The translations under genes were made by a program, and so were the position numbers. A stretch of DNA of 64,000 nt. Origin: Streptomyces sp. S.PNR 29 (GTDB lineage: Bacteria; Actinomycetota; Actinomycetes; Streptomycetales; Streptomycetaceae). The notes under the pieces were generated by a model, which was not told the DNA's origin, searched no databases, and saw only the letters and a list, made by a program, of their open reading frames with translations. The stretch lies in NCBI RefSeq assembly GCF_030386795.1, contig NZ_JANUQM010000007.1, forward strand, positions 372,001-436,000, in the 5' to 3' direction. How positions within the stretch are numbered: position 1 is the first letter of the stretch; each line of letters starts with the position of its first letter. Below are positions 6,831-15,292 of this stretch, in pieces.

Positions 6831-8807
6831 TTATCCGGCTTCAGTCTGCTTCGCCACCGCGTCGATCGCGGCCAGCGACTTACGCACCTGGTTACGGTCC
6901 GTGGTGTACCAGAAGTCGGGCAGCGACGCCTTCAGATAGCTGCCGTACCGAGCCGTGGCGAGGCGCTGGTCCAGTACGGCGACCACACCGCGGTCGCCCG
7001 AGGCCCGTACGAGGCGGCCGGCGCCCTGGGCCATGAGCAGCGCCGCATGCGTGGCGGCGACCGCCATGAAGCCGTTGCCGCCCGCGTCCTCCACCGCCTT
7101 CTGGCGGGCGCTCATCAACGGGTCGTCCGGGCGCGGGAACGGGATCTTGTCCATGACGACCAGCTGGCAGCTGGGCCCGGGCACGTCGACGCCCTGCCAG
7201 AGCGAGAGCGTGCCGAAGAGGCAGGTCTTCGGGTCGGCAGCGAAGTTCTTGATCAGCTCGCCGAGGGTCTCCTCGCCCTGGAGGAGGATCGGGAACTCCG
7301 GGATGCGGGAGCGCAGCTCCTCGGCGGCCAGCTGGGCCGCCCGCATGGAGGAGAACAGGCCCAGGGTGCGGCCGCCGGCCGCCTGAATGAGCTCCGTGAG
7401 CTCATCGAGCATGTCCGCACGGTCGCCGTCCCGCGCGGGGCGCGACAGATGCTTCGCGACGTACAGGATGCCCTGCTTGGGGTAGTCGAAGGGCGAGCCG
7501 ACGTCGACGCCCTTCCACTTCGGGACGTCGTCGCCCTCCGTGCCCTCCGGGGCCAGCCCCAGGGAGGCGCCGACACCGTTGAAGTCGCCGCCCAGCTTCA
7601 GGGTCGCGGAAGCCAGGACGACCGAGCGGTCCGCGAAGAGCTTCTCCCTCAGCAGGCCCGACACGGACATGGGGGCGACGCGCAGGGAGGCTCCGAAGCG
7701 ATCGTGACGCTCGTACCAGACGACGTCCCACTCGGAGCCGTTCACGATCCGTTCCGCCACGTCGTGCACGTTCTCGACCGATGCCAGCGCCTGCTTGCGG
7801 ACCGCGTTCTCGTCCTCGACGGACTTGTCGCGGGTGGCTCCGATCGCGGAGATGACCGTACGGCAGGCGTCGCGCAGCGCCATGAGCGCGTAGCCGAGGT
7901 CCTCCGGGATCTCCTCCAGTCGGCCCGGCAGCGCCAGCTCCATCAGCCGCTCGAAGCCCTCGGCGGCGGTCTGGAGCTGGTCGGCGGCCTTCTCGTTGAC
8001 GAGTTTCGCCGCTCTGCGCACCGCTCGGTTGACCTGACCGGGGGTGAGCTCGCCGGTGGCGACCCCGGTGACCCGGGAGACCAGCTCGTGCGCCTCGTCG
8101 ACGATCAGCACCTCGTGCTGCGGAAGGACCGGCGCGCCCTCGATGGCGTCGATCGCGAGCAGCGCGTGGTTGGTGACGACCACATCGGAGAGCTTGGCGC
8201 GCTCGCGGGCCATCTCCGCGAAGCATTCGGCGCCGTAGGCGCACTTGGAAGCCCCGAGGCACTCGCGCGAGGAGACGGAGACCTGCGCCCAGGCCCGGTC
8301 GGAGACCCCGGGCGTGAGGTCGTCGCGGTCGCCGCTCTCGGTCTCGTCCGCCCAGTCGCGCAGCCGCAGCAGGTCCTGGCCCAGCTTGCTGGTGGGGGCG
8401 GCCGCCTCGAACTGGTCGAAGAGGCCCTCCTCCTCGTCCTGCGGGACTCCCTCGTGGAGGCGGTGCAGGCACAGGTAGTTCGACCTGCCCTTGAGCATCG
8501 CGAACTCCGGGCGGCGGCGCAGCAGCGGGTGCAGCGCCTCGACCGTGCGCGGCAGGTCACGCTCCACGAGCTGGCGCTGCAGGGCCAGGGTCGCGGTCGC
8601 GACGACGACCCGCTCACCGTGGGCGAGCGCGGGCACCAGATATCCCAGCGACTTTCCGGTGCCGGTGCCGGCCTGGACCAGCAGATGGGAACCGTCGTCG
8701 ATCGCTTCCGCGACGGCTTCGGCCATGGCCACCTGGCCGGGACGCTCCGTGCCACCGACGGCGGTGACGGCAGCGTGCAGGAGTTCGGGGAGTGAGGGCT
8801 TCGTCAT
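6831..8807 (-). CDS. DinG/XPD-family ATP-dependent DNA helicase
   Basis: A 658-aa superfamily 2 iron-sulfur helicase acting 5'-3' on damaged or structured DNA. Walker A GTGTGKS is at 47-53 and the DEAH box at 237-240 (LIVDEAHEL). Four Cys expected to hold the 4Fe-4S cluster are C113, C183, C189 and C195. The C-terminal helicase motifs GLFSSMRAAQ, GTLSLWQGVDVPG and AQGAGRLVR are present. No exonuclease domain precedes the helicase, so it is the short DinG type. ATG 8807 has no obvious RBS but lies 9 nt from the -10 of a damage-type promoter at 8817-8839, suggesting a nearly leaderless, DNA-damage-induced transcript. Confidence 0.94.
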   Translation of the reverse strand: MTKPSLPELLHAAVTAVGGTERPGQVAMAEAVAEAIDDGSHLLVQAGTGTGKSLGYLVPALAHGERVVVATATLALQRQLVERDLPRTVEALHPLLRRRPEFAMLKGRSNYLCLHRLHEGVPQDEEEGLFDQFEAAAPTSKLGQDLLRLRDWADETESGDRDDLTPGVSDRAWAQVSVSSRECLGASKCAYGAECFAEMARERAKLSDVVVTNHALLAIDAIEGAPVLPQHEVLIVDEAHELVSRVTGVATGELTPGQVNRAVRRAAKLVNEKAADQLQTAAEGFERLMELALPGRLEEIPEDLGYALMALRDACRTVISAIGATRDKSVEDENAVRKQALASVENVHDVAERIVNGSEWDVVWYERHDRFGASLRVAPMSVSGLLREKLFADRSVVLASATLKLGGDFNGVGASLGLAPEGTEGDDVPKWKGVDVGSPFDYPKQGILYVAKHLSRPARDGDRADMLDELTELIQAAGGRTLGLFSSMRAAQLAAEELRSRIPEFPILLQGEETLGELIKNFAADPKTCLFGTLSLWQGVDVPGPSCQLVVMDKIPFPRPDDPLMSARQKAVEDAGGNGFMAVAATHAALLMAQGAGRLVRASGDRGVVAVLDQRLATARYGSYLKASLPDFWYTTDRNQVRKSLAAIDAVAKQTEAG

Positions 8808-9132
8808 AGCGCGACCACCCTACGGCCCGGCACTGACAAACGGGTGAGCAAGGCGGGGACGGAGGGTGGGATCAAGACGTCGGGCTCCTCGGGACGGGGC
8901 GGGAGAGCGGGGGTGAGCAGGGCGGATGGCTGTGATGGCGCGAAACGGGGTCGGGGCGGTTGGTCGTGGGACATGAGGTCGGTGGCTGTCGGTGGCTGGT
9001 GGACGGGTCAGCTCGGTGGGGGCTGGAGCGGGTAGGCAGGCCGGGACGTCGGTGTCGGTGCGGACGGGCATCGGGGCGGCGGGGGCGGGGTGGTGTGGGT
9101 GGTCTGCTGGAGGGGTTGGGCGGAAGGCGGTG
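8808..9132. other. 325-bp gap between dinG-like helicase and siderophore acyltransferase
   Basis: Apart from the promoter at 8817-8839, the stretch is strongly G-rich on the plus strand, with repeated ggtggctg/gcggg words. It shows no coding signal that I trust and no recognisable RNA or terminator structure. Confidence 0.6.
8817..8839 (-). promoter_or_regulatory. RecA-independent (PafBC-type) DNA-damage promoter of the dinG-like gene
   Basis: Reading the minus strand, TTGTCAGTG (8839-8831), 8 nt, then TAGGGT (8822-8817). This matches the mycobacterial RecA-NDp consensus TTGTCRGTG-N8-TANNNT exactly. The predicted start near 8810 gives a 5' UTR of about 3 nt. Confidence 0.82.
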
Positions 9133-9987
9133 CTACAGCAGGTCGCGCAGAGCCCGGTCTCGGATCATCAGGGCGATCCGCTTGGCGGGCAGGTCGATCT
9201 CGGCGGAGAACCGGAAGCCGGCGCTCAGGAAGGCGGCGACGGAGGGGATGTTGTGCAGGTCGGGTTCCGCGACGACGCGTGCGCAGGCGGGCCGCTGGTC
9301 GAGAACAAGGTCGGCGACGGCTCTGAGCAGGGTGCTGCCGACGCCCCGTCCACGATCGGCGGCCTCCCCGATGAGGAGGTGGACTCCGGTGTCGTGAGGC
9401 CGGGCGGGATAGTAGCGGGCCAGCGGGTCGAGGTCGGCCCGGTAGATCTCCCAGTAGCTCATCGGCATGCCGTCCAGCACGCCTACGCAGGGGGCGCTGC
9501 GGCCGTCTCCGTCGAGCTGGGCCCTCACGTGGTCCTCCGTCACGCTCCGCGGTCCGGCCAGGGCCCAGAACGCCGCGACGGCTGGGTCGTTCATCCAGCG
9601 GCTGACGAGCGGAAGGTCTCGTTCGACGCGGATGGGTACGAGATGGAACACACCCACGGGGGTGACGGTCGGGCCCCAGTCGACGATGTGGTCGAGGAGA
9701 TCGTCGCCGGGGAGGACGAGGGAGTCGCCTCCGGGTGAAGGGGCGGAGGCGTCTCGGAGCGGGGCGGGGGAAGCGGACCGTGCCGTGCCCCGGGCACCCT
9801 CCGGGCTGTCGTCGCCGACGTCGGGGTCCTCCATGAGGAGCGCGGCGAGTTCCTCGGTCAGGTGCAGCTCCAGCGTGTCCTCGTTGTCCGTACCGGCGCT
9901 GTTCTCGTCCGTATCGGGGCTGGTTTCGGTGCGGGTGTCGGCGGTCGGGGCTGAACCGGCGTCGGCGCTCGCGTCGGTCGGAGGCAC
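9133..9987 (-). CDS. Siderophore N-acyltransferase, GNAT fold (IucB/RhbD-like, Acetyltransf_8)
   Basis: A 284-aa protein. The acyltransferase domain is about residues 118-280, with FHLVPIRVERDLPLVSRWMNDPAVAAFWALAGP and the acetyl-CoA loop RGRGVGSTLLRAV; the VxVxPDxHNxxSVAAFLSAGF end is typical of siderophore lysine/hydroxylamine acyltransferases. The N-terminal ~100 residues are acidic and low-complexity. The GTG start is preceded by gagagga at good spacing; an ATG 18 codons upstream is possible. It is the last gene of the siderophore locus, 97 nt after the NIS synthetase, and would acylate a (hydroxyl)amine side chain before or after condensation. Confidence 0.85.
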   Translation of the reverse strand: MPPTDASADAGSAPTADTRTETSPDTDENSAGTDNEDTLELHLTEELAALLMEDPDVGDDSPEGARGTARSASPAPLRDASAPSPGGDSLVLPGDDLLDHIVDWGPTVTPVGVFHLVPIRVERDLPLVSRWMNDPAVAAFWALAGPRSVTEDHVRAQLDGDGRSAPCVGVLDGMPMSYWEIYRADLDPLARYYPARPHDTGVHLLIGEAADRGRGVGSTLLRAVADLVLDQRPACARVVAEPDLHNIPSVAAFLSAGFRFSAEIDLPAKRIALMIRDRALRDLL

Positions 9988-10084
9988 GGCGACGCTCCTC
10001 TCAGGAGGCGGGGTGAGGCGTTGGGGGGGCGCGGTCCTCAAGCTCGTAGAGGGTGGGAGGGGTTCCGGTGGTCAGGAGTGGTGG

Positions 10085-12085
10085 TCAGGAGTGCAGGGGG
10101 TTGGCGATGGTGACGTAGACGGACTGGGCGTCGACGGGGCCCGCGAGTTCGTCGAGGCCGTGCAGCCGGGTCAGCAGGTTGGCCTTGCAGCGCAGGACGG
10201 GTGAGTCGAGCAGGCGTGCGGGCAGTGGGGTGCGCAGCCGGTCCGGGCCGGAGGCGGCACGGCTGAGGAAGCGTCGCAAGGCGGCGAGCAGCAGTCGTTC
10301 GTCGGCGAGGCGCTGGGAGCCGAAGGCACCGATGAGGCCCAGCACGTTGTTGACCGCGAGGTAGTACGTGAAGCGCTCGTCGGTGACGTCGTCGGGGACG
10401 AAGGTGTCGCTGTGCGCGCCGATGCCGGGCAGCCGGGCCTGGAGTTCGGCGCGCCGTGACGCGCGGAAGTAGTAACCCTGGTTGTCGCGGTAGCGGCCGC
10501 CCGCGGGCCAGCCGTCGGCATCCAGCAGGAGCAGCGTGTTCTGCTGATGTGCCTCCAGGGCGATGCCCGCCTCTGCGTCCAGCCAGAGCACGGGGCGTAC
10601 GACCTGTTCGAGGTAGCGCAGGAACCACTCGGCAGCAACGGCGCCGCGGGGGCGCCCGGTTCGCTCGGCGAGGCGCGTGACGAGCTCGGCCAGACGGGAG
10701 CGTGCGGCGGGACCGTGGGCCTCCTCCGGCCGGCCCTCGGACGTGCCCGCCCGGGCACGGGGCCGGGGTGCGACGAGTCCGGCGATGCAGGAGACGTCGT
10801 CCGCGGGGGTGAACGGGTTGTGCCGGATCATCACGTCGAGTCCCGGCACGGGCCTGCCGTCCGGTCCGTCGACGGCGAGCCAGGCCGGGTCGCGGACGAT
10901 GTCGAAGTGAGGGTGCGCCGCCCGCCATTGCGGGGACAGTCCGCTGCGGAGCAGACGGTGGACCTCGACGCCTCGGTGCAGCTCCTTGCGGAGGTTCTCC
11001 CGGCGGGAGTTGGTGATGCGCAGGCCCAGCGACAGCTTGAGCATGGCGGGGGCGCCGGTTCGGTAGACGGTTCGTACGGAAGAGGTGGGGTGCCAGGGGG
11101 CGCCGTGCGCCCCGAGGTCCCGGAGCAGTCCGGCGTCCAGCAGGGCGGCGGTCTCGGTACGGTGCCGGATCTCGCGCAGCTGCCAGGGGTGCACAGGGAG
11201 CGCCACGTACCCGTCCGGCAGCCTGAGCCCGGTTCCGGCGAGGCGTGCGGTGAGCTGGGCTGCGGTGAGTGGGCGGCCGCGTTCGGTCCAGGCGGAGTCG
11301 GTGGCGAGTACGGCGGGAGCGACAGCCATCCAGTGCAGGGGGAAGGAGCCGCGCAACTCGGGTGAGTACAGCCGTGCTTCGGCCGCTGAGAGTCCTTCAC
11401 GACTCTTGGGGGCCGGGTGCAGAGGGTGTCCGAGTACGAGGGATTGTTCGGCGGAGAGGAAGAGGTCGGGGGTGTCGGAGGGACGTTCCCGGCGGTCGCT
11501 GATGAAGGTGGCCGTCCGGCGGAGGGAGTCGGCGACGCGTGCCACGAGGTCGACAGCGGTCCCCGCGTCACCGGTCGCCTCTCCACCGCCCTGCGCATGC
11601 CTCCCGTTGAGCGTCTCTCTGGTGAGCAGTGCCGCCACCGTGACGGCGTCCACCGTTCGGGAATGTTCGGGACACTTCTCGCGGGACTGTTCAGGGATCT
11701 GTTCAGGGATCTGTTCGAGGGCGTCGGCCAGATACGGGAGGCCGAAGCGGTGCCAGCCCGTCGGGGACCAGTAGTGGACCGGAGCGAGCAGGGCGGTGCC
11801 ACCGGCCGGCAGGGGGATGCGGAGGATGCCGTCGTCGGGGGCGGGCAGGCTGTGCTCCCGCACCCAGCAACGCAGCAGGTTCTCCACGGCCGCGGCCTGG
11901 GCGGCGGTATGGGGGTCGGGATGCTCCAGGAGGTCGGTGGTGGCACCGTGCAACAACTCGGCGCCCCGCCCCGCGCCCTCCTGGCGAGGGACCGATGCGG
12001 GCGTCCGCTGGAGCGGCGCCGGTGCGTGGGACGAGCGGTCCGTCTGTGGGAGAGAGCGGTTGTGAGGTGCGGGGATGGTGTTCAA
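10085..12085 (-). CDS. IucA/IucC-family NRPS-independent siderophore (NIS) synthetase
   Basis: A 666-aa ATP-dependent amide ligase that couples a carboxylate such as citrate to an amine or amino alcohol. The N-terminal ATP-binding motif HPLHPAPK (220-227) is characteristic. It is followed by WHPTSSVRTVYR, KLSLGLRITNSRREN, EAHQQN and the FhuF-like C-terminal half. The start is TTG at 12085 with RBS gaggaa 6 nt away, and no ATG fits better. Residues 120-150 contain a short repeated acidic stretch (EQIPEQIPEQ). It sits between the aminotransferase and acyltransferase genes as the core enzyme of the locus. Subtype and substrates cannot be fixed from sequence alone. Confidence 0.93.
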   Translation of the reverse strand: MNTIPAPHNRSLPQTDRSSHAPAPLQRTPASVPRQEGAGRGAELLHGATTDLLEHPDPHTAAQAAAVENLLRCWVREHSLPAPDDGILRIPLPAGGTALLAPVHYWSPTGWHRFGLPYLADALEQIPEQIPEQSREKCPEHSRTVDAVTVAALLTRETLNGRHAQGGGEATGDAGTAVDLVARVADSLRRTATFISDRRERPSDTPDLFLSAEQSLVLGHPLHPAPKSREGLSAAEARLYSPELRGSFPLHWMAVAPAVLATDSAWTERGRPLTAAQLTARLAGTGLRLPDGYVALPVHPWQLREIRHRTETAALLDAGLLRDLGAHGAPWHPTSSVRTVYRTGAPAMLKLSLGLRITNSRRENLRKELHRGVEVHRLLRSGLSPQWRAAHPHFDIVRDPAWLAVDGPDGRPVPGLDVMIRHNPFTPADDVSCIAGLVAPRPRARAGTSEGRPEEAHGPAARSRLAELVTRLAERTGRPRGAVAAEWFLRYLEQVVRPVLWLDAEAGIALEAHQQNTLLLLDADGWPAGGRYRDNQGYYFRASRRAELQARLPGIGAHSDTFVPDDVTDERFTYYLAVNNVLGLIGAFGSQRLADERLLLAALRRFLSRAASGPDRLRTPLPARLLDSPVLRCKANLLTRLHGLDELAGPVDAQSVYVTIANPLHS

Positions 12086-12202
12086 GACGGTTCCTCTTCG
12101 AAGCGGTCGGGGCTCCCCCGGAGTATCCGAGGTATCCGAGACCTTCAGAACATTTAGGCACTATCAGGGCAATTCACTCCCGGTCGAAGGACCCGAGGTC
12201 CC

Positions 12203-13630
12203 TCACGCGTCCGGGGTCCGAAAGCTGCCGTCGTCCACCGCCCGCACCGCGTCGGCCAGTCGGTCGAGGACCGCGGACGCCTGCTCATCGGTGATCGTCA
12301 GCGGCGGAAGCAGCCGTAGGACGCTCGCGTGCCGACCGCCGAGGTCGACGATCAGACCCCGCCGGAGGCACTCCCGCTGGATGGCGGCCGCGAGTTCGGA
12401 GCCGGCACCCCCACCAGCCGCAGCCCCCCGCTCCGGATCCACCACCGCGACCCCGAGCATCAGCCCCCGCCCACGCACCTCACCGATGCAGGCGAACTCC
12501 CCCGCCACCGCCCGCAGCTGCCCCAGCATGCGGTCCCCCAGCGCAGCCGCCCGCTCGGCGAGTCGGTTCTCGCGGACGTAGGCGAGTGTCGCCGTGCCGG
12601 CGGCCATGGCGAGTTGGTTGCCGCGGAAGGTGGCGGCAAGGGAATCGGGTTGCCAAGGGCCGAGGTCGTCCCGGTGGACCACGACCGCCAGCGGCAGGCT
12701 CCCACCGATCGCCTTCGAGAGCACCATCACGTCGGGGGTGACACCGCTGTGCTCCACCGCCCAGAAGGCCCCGGTCCGGCCGACGCCCGTCCGGGTCTCG
12801 TCGGCGATCAGCGGGATGGACCGGTCGGCCGTGATCTGCCGTATGCGTCGCATCCACGCGTCGGGCGCGGGGACCACGCCGGCCTCGCCCCGGACCGGCT
12901 CAAGGATCACTCCGGCGGGCAGCGGCGTCCCCGACTCGGGGTCGTCGAGGACGGACTCGGTCCAGCGGAGCGCGAGTTCGGTGCCGCGTTCGCCTCCCGC
13001 GCCGGATGGGCAGCGACGGTCCTGCGAGTGGGGCACGTGCGCGATCGGGGTGCCGGAGATGTCTTCGGGCGACCCCAGCGCCCCGCTGGTCGTGCCGTGG
13101 TCGGCGCCGGTGAACGCGAGCACGCCGGTCCGCCCGGTCGCGGCTCGTACGAGCTGGACGGCAGCCTGCACCGCGTCCGTGCCCGCCGGTCCACAGAACC
13201 GCACGCGCGCGTGGGCGGCGAATCCGGGCGGCAGCGTGCGGAACAACTCGGTGATGAAGGCGTCCTCGACGGGTGTGGCCAGATCGAGGGCGTGCAGCGG
13301 CGCCCCGGAGTCGAGGACCTTGCGGATCGCCTCCAGGACGACCGGGTGGTTGTGTCCCAGGGCGAGTGTCCCCGCGCCGGAGAGGCAGTCGAGGTAGCGG
13401 CGGCCGTCCGCGCCCTCGATGGTGAGCCCCCGCGCCCGGACCGGCACGATCGGCAGAGCGTGCGCATACGTGCGTGCCGCCGACTCGCGCGCCGATTGGC
13501 GCCGCAGGCTCCCTTCGTGCGCCACCCGCGCCCCGGAAGGCGCCCCCTCACCGCCCTTCACCCCGGAAGGCGCCCCCTCACCGCCACGCGCCCCAGAAGG
13601 CCCTCCATACGCAGACGCAGACTCCGCCAC
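12203..13630 (-). CDS. Diaminobutyrate-2-oxoglutarate-type class III aminotransferase (siderophore locus)
   Basis: A 475-aa PLP enzyme of the class III family. The PLP lysine is K306 in LSKAIGG, the cofactor Asp is D277 in IADETRTG, and the substrate-side GPAGTDAVQAA motif resembles diaminobutyrate aminotransferases of the RhbA/EctB type. The GTG start has a gggag RBS. Residues 8-36 are three copies of a GGEGAPSG unit encoded by an imperfect 27-nt tandem repeat and are not part of the fold, so the functional domain may begin near residue 45. It lies 117 nt upstream of the NIS synthetase and would supply 2,4-diaminobutyrate; no decarboxylase or N-hydroxylase gene is adjacent. Confidence 0.88.
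   Translation of the reverse strand: MAESASAYGGPSGARGGEGAPSGVKGGEGAPSGARVAHEGSLRRQSARESAARTYAHALPIVPVRARGLTIEGADGRRYLDCLSGAGTLALGHNHPVVLEAIRKVLDSGAPLHALDLATPVEDAFITELFRTLPPGFAAHARVRFCGPAGTDAVQAAVQLVRAATGRTGVLAFTGADHGTTSGALGSPEDISGTPIAHVPHSQDRRCPSGAGGERGTELALRWTESVLDDPESGTPLPAGVILEPVRGEAGVVPAPDAWMRRIRQITADRSIPLIADETRTGVGRTGAFWAVEHSGVTPDVMVLSKAIGGSLPLAVVVHRDDLGPWQPDSLAATFRGNQLAMAAGTATLAYVRENRLAERAAALGDRMLGQLRAVAGEFACIGEVRGRGLMLGVAVVDPERGAAAGGGAGSELAAAIQRECLRRGLIVDLGGRHASVLRLLPPLTITDEQASAVLDRLADAVRAVDDGSFRTPDA
13525..13607. repeat. 27-nt tandem repeat inside the 5' end of the aminotransferase gene
   Basis: Three imperfect units (core cccggaaggcgccccctc) give the repeated GGEGAPSG peptide near the N terminus. 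The reading frame is preserved, which suggests tolerated slippage in a disordered region. Confidence 0.75.
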
Positions 13631-13964
13631 GGCTCCCTGGTCCTCCCGCTGTCCACTGGCGAGTCGGCTGCTCGCAACGCCACGGGCACAGGGGACCGCA
13701 CACGGACAGCAGGCCCCCCACCGCTACCAACCCCGGACCGCTCACCGGGTTACGGGTTGCTCCGAAATCCTTGGCCGGCCGCCCGACCGATGCCTCGCCG
13801 GCTCAGGCGCCCAGTAGCGAACCCGTTGCCGTTCAGCCGGAGCTCTCCCACGGCGAGCACATAGTGTGTGTGCCGTTCCAGGGCGCCGTGAGATCACCCG
13901 TGACTTCACGGCACCGGCACCGGCACCGGCACCACGCTTTGTCACAGCAGGGGGAATCACCAGG
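13631..13964. other. 334-bp divergent region between the aminotransferase and the first trypsin-like gene
   Basis: No gene is supported. It contains a short (caccgg)4 run at about 13910-13933 just before the peptidase RBS. No clear iron-regulator (DmdR/IdeR) box was found on the siderophore side. Confidence 0.6.
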
Positions 13965-15149
13965 ATGCGATCCATACGGCCGTCGTTCACCGTTCACCTC
14001 GCCCTCGCCTCGGCGCTCGCGCTCACCGCCACCGCCTGCGAGTCGGGGGAACCCGAGGCGGCCGGCGGGGCTTCGGCCTCCGCGTCGGCGTCGGATGCCG
14101 GTGACGGCAGGATCAGGATCCCGGACGGGCTCAAGGACAAGCTCAAGGAACACGGGATCGACATCGACAAGTGGAGGAACGGCGCCTGGAAGAACTGGGA
14201 CCGGGACGACTGGCTGCGCGAGGCCCAGGACTACGTCAACCCGATCATCGAGGGCCTGTGGGACCCGGACCGCATGCGGGACGCCGAGGAGCCGGACCAC
14301 GGCGTCGACGAGAGCGACCTCTCCGGTGACCAGGGCGTCACCGACCCGACGCCGGAGCCGGTGGCCGCGCAGGCCGTGCCACCGACGTACCACGCCAACG
14401 CCGCCACAGCCGGGAAGGTCTTCTTCGACTCCCCCGAGGGCACGATGGTCTGCTCGGCGACGGTCGTGAAGGACCCGGCCCACCCCGGCAAGTCCAACCT
14501 GGTGTGGACGGCGGGCCACTGTGTGCACGCCGGCAAGAAGGGCGGCTGGTACCGGAACATCGCGTTCGTGCCGTCGTACAACAACGCGGGCAAGCCGGCC
14601 GCGCAACTGCGGAACGCCACCAAGGAGGAGGCCGCTCCCTACGGCGTCTGGTGGGCTGACTGGGCGCAGACCTCGGACCAGTGGATCGAGCAGGGCGGTT
14701 CGACGGGCGGCGACGGTGCCTCGTACGACTACGCCGTCATCCATGTGACGCCGGAGGAGGGCAGCGGAGGCAAGTCGCTGGAGGAGACGGTCGGTTCGGC
14801 ACTGCCGGTGGACTTCGACGCCCCGGCCGCGCCGAAGGTGAGGAGCGTGACGGCGATCGGCTACCCGGCCGCGCCGCCCTACGACGGGCAGAAGCTGTAC
14901 CGGTGCCAGGACAGGCCGGGCCGGCTGTCGATCAACACGTCGGAACCGACGATGTACCGGATCGGCTGCACGATGACCGGCGGTTCGTCGGGGGGCGGCT
15001 GGGTCGCTACGGGTGCCGACGGCAAGCCGGCGCTGGTGTCCAACACCTCGATAGGCCCGGTGACATCGGGCTGGCTGGCCGGTCCGCGGCTGGGCGCGGA
15101 GGCCAAGGGCGTGTACGACGCGGTGAGCGGCAAGTTCGCCGGTCGGTGA
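13965..15149 (+). CDS. Trypsin-like serine peptidase, putative lipoprotein (copy 1)
   Basis: A 394-aa extracytoplasmic protein. The signal peptide ends at a lipobox-like LTATAC, with Cys25 as the likely lipidation site. A Ser/Ala-rich linker leads to a conserved charged module (about 50-100, IRIPDGLKDKLKEHGID...NPIIEGLW). The S1-type peptidase domain has the catalytic triad His185 (WTAGHC), Asp255 (YDYAV) and Ser342 (TGGSSGGGW). The start is ATG after ggggga. It lies 143 nt upstream of a paralogue with the same layout, so the pair is a tandem duplication. The peptidase family is sure; the substrate is unknown. Confidence 0.88.
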   Translation: MRSIRPSFTVHLALASALALTATACESGEPEAAGGASASASASDAGDGRIRIPDGLKDKLKEHGIDIDKWRNGAWKNWDRDDWLREAQDYVNPIIEGLWDPDRMRDAEEPDHGVDESDLSGDQGVTDPTPEPVAAQAVPPTYHANAATAGKVFFDSPEGTMVCSATVVKDPAHPGKSNLVWTAGHCVHAGKKGGWYRNIAFVPSYNNAGKPAAQLRNATKEEAAPYGVWWADWAQTSDQWIEQGGSTGGDGASYDYAVIHVTPEEGSGGKSLEETVGSALPVDFDAPAAPKVRSVTAIGYPAAPPYDGQKLYRCQDRPGRLSINTSEPTMYRIGCTMTGGSSGGGWVATGADGKPALVSNTSIGPVTSGWLAGPRLGAEAKGVYDAVSGKFAGR

Positions 15150-15292
15150 CGGAAACCTTCACCACGCCACCGCCGTAAGACCTCAACTCGACGGGCATAG
15201 TGGGGAGTCGATCGTGGCGGGCCCGTCTCAGCGGTGCCCGTCACCGTGACAAGCACATGACTTACGCACATGTCAACGGGGGTCAACGCACC

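Noticed and set aside
12145..12168. Possible iron box (tttaggcactatcagggc) upstream of the NIS synthetase
   Set aside because: Only the TTAGG half matches the DmdR/IdeR consensus; the second half does not.
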